In this document: piece by piece, positions 7,371 through 12,327 of the stretch | Position numbering within the stretch: the stretch's first letter is position 1 | Layout: each line of letters opens with the position of its first letter | Assembly (NCBI GenBank): GCA_949739085.1 | Contig: CATIYU010000100.1 | Coordinates: forward strand, 1-12,327 | Direction: 5' to 3' | Length of the DNA stretch: 12,327 nucleotides | From: an uncultured Eubacteriales bacterium | Lineage (GTDB): Bacteria > Bacillota_A > Clostridia > Oscillospirales > Oscillospiraceae | Translations under genes and position numbers: made by a program | Notes under the pieces: generated by a model | What the model was told of the DNA's origin: nothing | What the model saw: only the letters and a program-made list of their open reading frames with translations | Databases searched by the model: none

Positions 7371-8369
7371 ATGTGGAGGCGGCGGATTTTCTACGCCCTG
7401 GCGCTGATATTCGCGCTGCTGGGGCAGATTTTCGATGTGGGCTACCTGTTCCACTATATTTTCTACCTGACCCTGTGCCTGCCGTGGCTGGGGCTGGCGC
7501 TGAGCCTCCCGGCCATGCTGGGTCTGCGGGCTTCCCTCACGGCGGGAAGCGGCGTGGTCTCCCGGGGCGGCGGGGCCGCCTGGACCCTGGCGCTGGAGAA
7601 CCGCTTCTCCCTGCCTCTGGCCCGGGTGACGGGCCGGGTGTCGCTGCGCAACGCCATGACCGGAGAGGCAAGGCGGTTCCGGGAAAAGGCCCGAGGAGTG
7701 TCCCCGGGGCGGAAAACCGTCTGGGAGATGAGCACCGCCCACTGCGGCCTGGCGGAGTGCCGGGTCCGCCGCCTGTGGGTGTGCGACTGTCTGGGCCTCT
7801 TCGCCCTGCCGGTGCGGGCCCCGGCCATGGGGCGGATTCTCATTTGTCCTCTGCCGGAGCGGCCCGCCGGGCTGTCGCTGCCAGATGGACTGGGTATGCC
7901 CGTCCCGGTCCCCCGGGGCCGGACCTCCTCCGGGGAGGACTACGACCTGCGCGCCTACCAGCCCGGGGACAGCCCCCGGGTCATCCATTGGAAGATGAGC
8001 GCCAAGCGGGACGAGCTGGTGGCCCGGGAATTTCTGGAGGACCAGCGGCCCCTGCCGGTGCTGACCTTCGACCATCTGGGGCCGCCGGACCGGATGGACC
8101 GGGTCCTGGACTCCCTGGCGGGCCACAGCCTGGCCCTTCTGGACCTGGAGCGGCCCCACGAGATCCGCTGGGCCCACCCGGGGACGGGGGAGGTGCGCCG
8201 CCGCGCCGTCTCCTGCGAGCGGGAGTGGCTGGACTGCCTTACCGCCATTCTGTCGGAGCCCGCCCCGGCGCGGGGACGCTCCATTTTAGAGCGCCCGCTG
8301 GCTGTGGACCAGGACACGGTGCTCTATCCAATCCACATTACCGGAGAGGAGGCACGCCATGACCTCTAA
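7371..8369 (+). CDS. DUF58 domain protein, membrane anchored
   Basis: This is a 332-residue protein. Two hydrophobic segments at the N-terminus (about 7-22 and 25-50) should form a membrane hairpin. The DUF58 signature lies at 189-221: the ExYDLRAYQPGD block is followed by the conserved Arg203, His206-Trp207 and the SAKRDELVAREF run. In this family the C-terminal part has a vWA-like fold and is the likely partner of the adjacent MoxR ATPase. The start is 5 nt after the MoxR stop with no strong ribosome site, so translation is probably coupled. The 3' end overlaps the transglutaminase gene by 11 nt. The cellular role of the trio is not established; cell-envelope processes are often suggested because of the transglutaminase partner. 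Confidence 0.93.
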   Translation: MWRRRIFYALALIFALLGQIFDVGYLFHYIFYLTLCLPWLGLALSLPAMLGLRASLTAGSGVVSRGGGAAWTLALENRFSLPLARVTGRVSLRNAMTGEARRFREKARGVSPGRKTVWEMSTAHCGLAECRVRRLWVCDCLGLFALPVRAPAMGRILICPLPERPAGLSLPDGLGMPVPVPRGRTSSGEDYDLRAYQPGDSPRVIHWKMSAKRDELVAREFLEDQRPLPVLTFDHLGPPDRMDRVLDSLAGHSLALLDLERPHEIRWAHPGTGEVRRRAVSCEREWLDCLTAILSEPAPARGRSILERPLAVDQDTVLYPIHITGEEARHDL

Positions 8370-10608
8370 TGAGAGACGCTTTTGGGGCGGCGCACTTCTG
8401 CTGCTGGGGGATGTTCTGACCCTATCCTGTCTGCTGGCAGGCGGCCTGGGCGGCTTTTTCTCCGTCAGGCAGTTCCCAGTGGAGCCGTGGGCGATGGCGC
8501 TCTGGTGTGTGGTGCTCTCCGCCGGTGCGGCGGCGCTGCACACGTGGCGCTATGGCAGTTGGACCGCCCTTGGGCTGCTGGCTGGGGAGGCCCTGTTGGT
8601 GTGGCGCTGTTGGGACGCGCTCCAGCCCGGCGTCTGGCTGAGCGGCGTTGGCGGACCGGGCGGCGGGCTGGAATTTGCCCTGCTGGCCTTTGCGCTGGCG
8701 CTGCTGCTGGGATGGGTGGTGGTCCGTGCCCGGTGCTGGTATCTGGCGGCGCTGGCGGTGACGGCGCCCCTGCTCCCGGCCATTGTCCGGGGGGGCCTGC
8801 CGGACTGGACGGCCCTGGTGGCCTGCACCGCCGGCTGGCTCTCCATGCTCCTGACCAGTCTCTACAGCCGCCGGGACCGGGCCGCCCTGGCCAAGGGGAC
8901 CCTACTCAATTTAGGCGGTGCGCTGGCGCTGCTGCTGCTCCTTACCGCCGCCCTGCCCCGGGAGGGCTATGACCGCCCTCCGTGGGCTACCAACGCCAGA
9001 GACAGCCTGGTAGACGGCATCTCCAGGCGCTTTAGAGGAGCTTTTGAGGGGGAGATGCCCACGTTCCTGGAGGGCTATCTGGACATAGGCGGCACAGGCG
9101 GGTCCTCTAGCTCCGATTCAGGGCCTTATTTTGTGGTGGAGGAGGATGGCCGGGTGGACCTGCTGGCGGCGGGCCCCCGGCGGTACGCAGAACGGCCCGT
9201 ACTGCGGGTGGACGCGGGGCGCTCCCAGGCCGGGAGGACGATGTACCTCTTTGGCAATTCGGCCATGGAGTACACCGGTTCCAGTTGGGAGGCGGGCCCC
9301 GCCTATGAGGATAGGGGGACGGCTTTATCTTCCGGGGAGCCGGTCCGCTACAGCGCAACCTACGGCCCTGCCCTCGCCGCCCCAGAGATCCCAGTGGAGA
9401 CGGTAACCATCCGCCACCTGGCTGCCGCCGGGAAAACGGCCTATTACCCCTACCGGCTGGTGCGGTTTAAAAACATGGATGTTGCCCTCTCCGGCAGCGG
9501 CTGGGCGGAGCGGACCGGGGGGCAGTGGACATACCAGGTGGCCTACCGTCCCGGCGGGCCGGAGGACAGCTACAGCCCCCTGGACCCGCAGTATGGGGAG
9601 GAGGCCTACCGGGATTACGTGTATGGGAACTACCTCGCTCTCCCGCTGGAGACACAGAACTTCCTGCTGGAGACGGTGTTCGGTTCTTTAGCGTACAGCA
9701 TAGCCCTGATGCCGGACAACGCGCAGTATCCTCTCGCCTGCGCAGACGCCGTGGCTGCGGTGTTGGCCCAGGCGGCGGTGTATAGCCTGGACGTACCCGC
9801 CCCGCCCCCGGGGACGGACTTTGTGGAGCACTTTCTCAGCGAGGGCCGGGGCTACTGCGTCCACTTCGCCACCACCGGCGCACTGCTGCTGCGGATGCTG
9901 GGCGTTCCCGCCCGATACGCCGCCGGCTATGCGGCGCGGTTAGACGGGCAGGGGAGGGCGGACGTGCTGGACAGCAACGCCCACGCCTGGGTGGAGATCT
10001 ATCTGGACGGCTACGGCTGGCACCCGGTGGAGATGACGCCGGGGGCCGCCGGGCTGCTGGGGGATGCCCTGCCCGTGGGGGGCCTGGAGGAGCCGGATTC
10101 CCCGGAGGAGTCCCACCAGCCCCCGGAAGAGGAGGAAGAGGAGGACCAGGGGGTCCCAGAGCTCCCGGAGGAGTCCTCTGAGCTCCCAGAGGAGGAGCCG
10201 GATTCCCCGGAGGGACCGGACTCTGTGCCGGAGGATAACCCTGCCCCGGCTGCGGCCCTGGATTGGGGATGGCTGCGGGCCCTGGCGGCTGTGCTGGCGG
10301 CGCTGGCGGTCCCGGCAGCTGGATACCGTCTGGGGCTTGCGGTCAGGAGCCGGAGCCGGGGACAGCCGGATACCAACCGCTCCTGCATCGCCGCCTACCG
10401 CCGTTGCCTACGGACGGCCCCCTGGGGCGGCGGGATGCCCCCGGAGCTGGAGGAGCTGGCCCGGAAGGCCCGGTTCAGCCAGCACACGCTGGAGGGAGGG
10501 GAGCGGGAACGGGCCTGGCTTCTGGTGGAGGAGGCGGTCCGGGAGCTGGCCGGACGGCTTCCCTGGTGGAAACGGGCGGTGTTCCGGTGTCTCGGGCCCC
10601 TTTTCTGA
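8359..10608 (+). CDS. Membrane transglutaminase-like protein (TgpA type)
   Basis: This is a 749-residue protein. About seven hydrophobic segments lie within residues 10-200, followed by a large extracytoplasmic region holding a transglutaminase-like core: Cys500 in GYCVHFA, His542 in NAHAWVEIY, and Glu558 in WHPVEMTPG where many relatives have Asp. A Pro/Glu/Ser-rich acidic stretch (about 577-630) links the core to one more membrane helix (about 636-657). A cytoplasmic tail with DUF4129-like helices ends the protein. Seven helices, an outside catalytic domain and an eighth helix give a consistent topology, which is inferred. Family members could crosslink or cleave amide bonds of envelope proteins, but the substrate is unknown. 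The gene overlaps the DUF58 gene by 11 nt and is the last gene of the operon. No clear terminator follows; the next gene has its own promoter. Confidence 0.92.
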   Translation: MTSNERRFWGGALLLLGDVLTLSCLLAGGLGGFFSVRQFPVEPWAMALWCVVLSAGAAALHTWRYGSWTALGLLAGEALLVWRCWDALQPGVWLSGVGGPGGGLEFALLAFALALLLGWVVVRARCWYLAALAVTAPLLPAIVRGGLPDWTALVACTAGWLSMLLTSLYSRRDRAALAKGTLLNLGGALALLLLLTAALPREGYDRPPWATNARDSLVDGISRRFRGAFEGEMPTFLEGYLDIGGTGGSSSSDSGPYFVVEEDGRVDLLAAGPRRYAERPVLRVDAGRSQAGRTMYLFGNSAMEYTGSSWEAGPAYEDRGTALSSGEPVRYSATYGPALAAPEIPVETVTIRHLAAAGKTAYYPYRLVRFKNMDVALSGSGWAERTGGQWTYQVAYRPGGPEDSYSPLDPQYGEEAYRDYVYGNYLALPLETQNFLLETVFGSLAYSIALMPDNAQYPLACADAVAAVLAQAAVYSLDVPAPPPGTDFVEHFLSEGRGYCVHFATTGALLLRMLGVPARYAAGYAARLDGQGRADVLDSNAHAWVEIYLDGYGWHPVEMTPGAAGLLGDALPVGGLEEPDSPEESHQPPEEEEEEDQGVPELPEESSELPEEEPDSPEGPDSVPEDNPAPAAALDWGWLRALAAVLAALAVPAAGYRLGLAVRSRSRGQPDTNRSCIAAYRRCLRTAPWGGGMPPELEELARKARFSQHTLEGGERERAWLLVEEAVRELAGRLPWWKRAVFRCLGPLF
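10086..10213 (+). repeat. In-frame 23-bp direct repeat within the acidic linker region
   Basis: A 23-bp sequence at 10086-10108 recurs exactly at 10191-10213, 105 bp (35 codons) apart and in frame, encoding EEPDSPE twice. Between them, ELPEESSELPEE is a second, shorter protein repeat. The region encodes the acidic Pro/Glu linker between the transglutaminase core and the last membrane helix. Repeats of this kind can expand or contract by recombination without breaking the frame. Confidence 0.75.
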
Positions 10609-10613
10609 AATGT

Positions 10614-10642
10614 TTGACAAAGACGCTGCCCTGGTATAGAAT
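10614..10642 (+). promoter_or_regulatory. Near-consensus promoter of the dehydrogenase gene
   Basis: A perfect TTGACA at 10614-10619 and TAGAAT at 10637-10642 are separated by 17 bp, directly after the stop of the transglutaminase gene. Transcription should begin near 10649, with a leader of about 32 nt that contains AGGAGG at 10670-10675, 6 nt before the ATG. The gene is therefore probably expressed independently of the preceding operon. Confidence 0.82.
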
Positions 10643-10681
10643 GGAACAACTACCTGCGGTGCGCTGATTAGGAGGTACGGC

Positions 10682-11647
10682 ATGAAGATTGTGGTATTGG
10701 ACGGCTACTGCCTGAACCCTGGTGATTTGAGCTGGCAGGCGTTTTCGGCTCTGGGGGAGCTTACGGTTTATGACCGCACGCCCCTGGAGAATTGTGAGGA
10801 GATTGTCCGGCGAATCGGGGAGAGCGAAATCGTGCTCACCAACAAGACCCCCCTCACCCGGACCATATTGGACCGCTGCCCCTCGGTGCGTTATATCGGC
10901 GTTCTGGCCACGGGCTACAACGTGGTGGACACGGCGGCGGCCCGGGAGCGGGGCGTGCCGGTGTGCAATGTCCCGGCCTACGGCACGGCGGCAGTGGCTC
11001 AGTTCGCCATTGCGCTGCTGCTGGAGATCTGCGGCCATGTGGGGCGCCATGACCAGGCAGTCCACGCCGGGCGCTGGAGCGCCTGCCCGGACTATTGCTT
11101 CTGGGACTACCCCCTCATGGAGCTGGCAGGCAAGACCATGGGCATCATTGGCTTTGGCAACATTGGTCAGGCGGTGGGGCGTATTGCCGCGGCGCTGGAC
11201 ATGGAGGTCATCGCCTATGGCCCCCGGTCCTGGTCCGCCGGGGAGCGGCCGGCCCCCTATACGCCCCTGGAGGAGCTGTTGGGCCGCAGCGACGTGGTGA
11301 GCCTCCACTGTCCCCTGCTGCCGGAGACCCGGGGCCTCATCAACCGGGAATCCATCTCCAAAATGAAGGACGGGGCCATCCTCCTCAACAACAGCCGGGG
11401 GCCTCTGATTGTGGAGCGGGACGTAGCGGCGGCCCTCAATAGCGGCAAGCTCCGCGCCGCCGCCGTGGACGTAGCGGATGTGGAGCCTCTACCGGCGGAC
11501 AGCCCCCTGCTGCAAGCGAAAAACTGCATCATCACGCCCCATATCAGCTGGGCGCCCCTGGAGGCCCGCGCCCGGCTGATGGAGATCGCGGCGGCGAACC
11601 TGCGGGCGTTCCTGGAGGGGAAGCCCCGGAACGTGGTAAATGGGTAA
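10682..11647 (+). CDS. D-2-hydroxyacid dehydrogenase (glycerate/hydroxypyruvate reductase-like)
   Basis: This 321-residue cytoplasmic enzyme interconverts a 2-oxoacid and a D-2-hydroxyacid using a nicotinamide cofactor. The nucleotide-binding loop is GFGNIG at 157-162. The catalytic residues expected for the family are all present: Arg239 in NNSRGP, Glu268 in DVADVEPL and His287 in TPHISW. Length is normal for the family. At the end of the second Rossmann strand the sequence reads AYGPRS, with Gly180 where NAD-preferring members usually have Asp, so NADPH use or mixed specificity is possible. The exact substrate cannot be decided from sequence; hydroxypyruvate, glyoxylate or a branched oxoacid are all plausible. 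The start is fixed by the AGGAGG site 6 nt upstream. There is no functional link to the MoxR operons that I can see. Confidence 0.93.
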   Translation: MKIVVLDGYCLNPGDLSWQAFSALGELTVYDRTPLENCEEIVRRIGESEIVLTNKTPLTRTILDRCPSVRYIGVLATGYNVVDTAAARERGVPVCNVPAYGTAAVAQFAIALLLEICGHVGRHDQAVHAGRWSACPDYCFWDYPLMELAGKTMGIIGFGNIGQAVGRIAAALDMEVIAYGPRSWSAGERPAPYTPLEELLGRSDVVSLHCPLLPETRGLINRESISKMKDGAILLNNSRGPLIVERDVAAALNSGKLRAAAVDVADVEPLPADSPLLQAKNCIITPHISWAPLEARARLMEIAAANLRAFLEGKPRNVVNG

Positions 11648-11648
11648 T

Positions 11649-11678
11649 CCTTTTTCCGACGGATTTTGACGGAAAAGG
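11649..11678 (+). other. Imperfect hairpin just after the dehydrogenase gene
   Basis: CCTTTTTCCG (11649-11658) pairs with CGGAAAAGG (11670-11678) around an 11-nt loop, with one unpaired T. It begins one base after the dehydrogenase stop codon. No T-run follows on the plus strand, so it is a poor intrinsic terminator and may instead be an mRNA-end stabiliser or a weak attenuator. Confidence 0.35.
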
Positions 11679-11689
11679 GGCCTCAAAAG

Positions 11690-11698
11690 TGGTATACT
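11690..11698 (+). promoter_or_regulatory. Extended -10 promoter of the YihY-family gene
   Basis: TGG-TATACT at 11690-11698 fits the extended -10 pattern TGn-TATAAT. The nearest -35-like hexamer, TTGACG at 11666-11671, is 21 bp away, which is too far for a standard promoter, so recognition may rest mainly on the extended -10. The predicted start near 11705 leaves a leader of about 30 nt. Confidence 0.55.
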
Positions 11699-11735
11699 GT
11701 CAGAAAACCGGCACAGGGAGAGGGGGGAGACCGGT

Positions 11736-12327
11736 ATGCCTAAATGGCTGCGCCCGGCGGCGGAGAGCTGGCCGGGGCGGTTTTTGTTGAAGATTGCTAG
11801 CCGGTACTTTCTCCACGACGTGGGGCGGCAGGCTGCGGCCCTGGCCTACTACCTGCTCTTCATGCTCTTTCCCTTTCTTATCTTCGTCAGCAGCCTTCTG
11901 GGCCTTCTGGAGCTGGATGTCAGCGGCATCATGGCCAGTCTGGATACACTGCTGCCCCACGGGGTGTTGGAGGTGGTGGAGAGCTATCTCACCTACGTTG
12001 GAGAAACCTCCAGCGCGGCCATGCTGTGGTTCGGACTGGTGTTTTCCATCTACTTCCCCATGCGGGCGGCGGACTGCCTGATGCACGCGGTGCGGCGGGC
12101 CTACCGGCTGAGCCAGCCCAAAAACCAGCTGCTCTATATGATGAAAGTGCTGCTGTACACAGTGTTCCTGCTGGTGACCATCGCCCTGACGCTGGCCATG
12201 GCCACGGTGGGCCGGGCGGCGCTGGAGTTTGCGGGCCGCTTCGTGGTGGTGCCGGAGGCGTTTATCGACCTCTGGAGCGACTTGCGGTTCCTGCTGCTGG
12301 GCGGGGTCATGTTTGCGGCGGTGGGCC
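11736..12327 (+). CDS. YihY/BrkB family inner-membrane protein, 3' end cut
   Basis: The frame opens with ATG at 11736 and stays open to the window edge, giving 197 complete codons of a family whose members are usually about 280-400 residues. The N-terminal AAALAYYLLFMLFPFLIF around residues 34-51 is the typical YihY signature on the first membrane helix. Further hydrophobic segments appear at about 90-110, 128-155 and 182 onwards. The protein should be an integral inner-membrane protein; its function is not established, and the old ribonuclease BN label for this family is wrong. A G-rich ribosome site (G6 tract, 11722-11727) lies 6-8 nt upstream. The gene is 88 nt after the dehydrogenase gene with its own candidate promoter. 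Confidence 0.9.
   Translation, partial: MPKWLRPAAESWPGRFLLKIASRYFLHDVGRQAAALAYYLLFMLFPFLIFVSSLLGLLELDVSGIMASLDTLLPHGVLEVVESYLTYVGETSSAAMLWFGLVFSIYFPMRAADCLMHAVRRAYRLSQPKNQLLYMMKVLLYTVFLLVTIALTLAMATVGRAALEFAGRFVVVPEAFIDLWSDLRFLLLGGVMFAAVG

Noticed and set aside
7218..8177. Minus-strand open frame opposite MoxR and DUF58
   Set aside because: It is Gln/Pro/Arg-rich antisense of coding DNA with no motif; the DUF58 signature is on the plus strand.
10589..10613. Intrinsic terminator after the transglutaminase gene
   Set aside because: Only a GGGCCC palindrome and a T4 run are present; no stable stem followed by a T-tract.
11736..12327. Ribonuclease BN annotation
   Set aside because: YihY-family proteins were once given this name in error; the sequence is a polytopic membrane protein.

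Overview
The window is GC-rich, densely coding DNA with almost no intergenic space. Strong AGGAGG-type ribosome sites, TTGACA/TATAAT-type promoters and the protein sequences suggest a high-GC member of the Clostridia, probably a gut Oscillospiraceae-type bacterium (Flavonifractor/Lawsonibacter/Oscillibacter-like). That placement is inferred from protein style, not from a marker gene. I see no RNA genes, insertion sequences, CRISPR arrays or phage genes.

Left half (1-6266, minus strand): a tight four-gene operon read right to left. It encodes a SWIM zinc-finger protein, a HEAT-repeat protein, a MoxR-type AAA+ ATPase and a DUF5682 protein that runs off the left edge. The junctions are 12 nt, 27 nt and a one-base TGATG overlap. 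From memory, this set resembles the enterobacterial yehLMPQ locus (MoxR ATPase, DUF5682-like protein, vWA protein, SWIM protein) and the MoxR-vWA systems proposed as NTP-dependent chaperone or conflict systems. The expected vWA partner would lie beyond position 1. The DUF5682 protein carries two GxxH motifs and an early conserved Glu, which suggests a TIKI/TraB-like enzyme.

Centre (6267-6429): a compact divergent control region. A minus-strand promoter (TTGCCA-17-TAAACT) serves the SWIM operon and a plus-strand promoter (TTGACT-17-TATAAT) serves the next operon. Their -35 boxes are 33 bp apart.

Right-centre (6430-10608, plus strand): the classic MoxR - DUF58 - membrane transglutaminase operon, genes 5 nt apart and then overlapping by 11 nt. 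The window therefore holds two different MoxR systems head to head: one apparently soluble, the other with its partner proteins at the membrane.

Right end: a D-2-hydroxyacid dehydrogenase with its own near-consensus promoter (10682-11647), then the 5' part of a YihY/BrkB-family inner-membrane protein (from 11736) behind an extended -10 promoter. These two look like ordinary housekeeping genes with no evident link to the MoxR systems.
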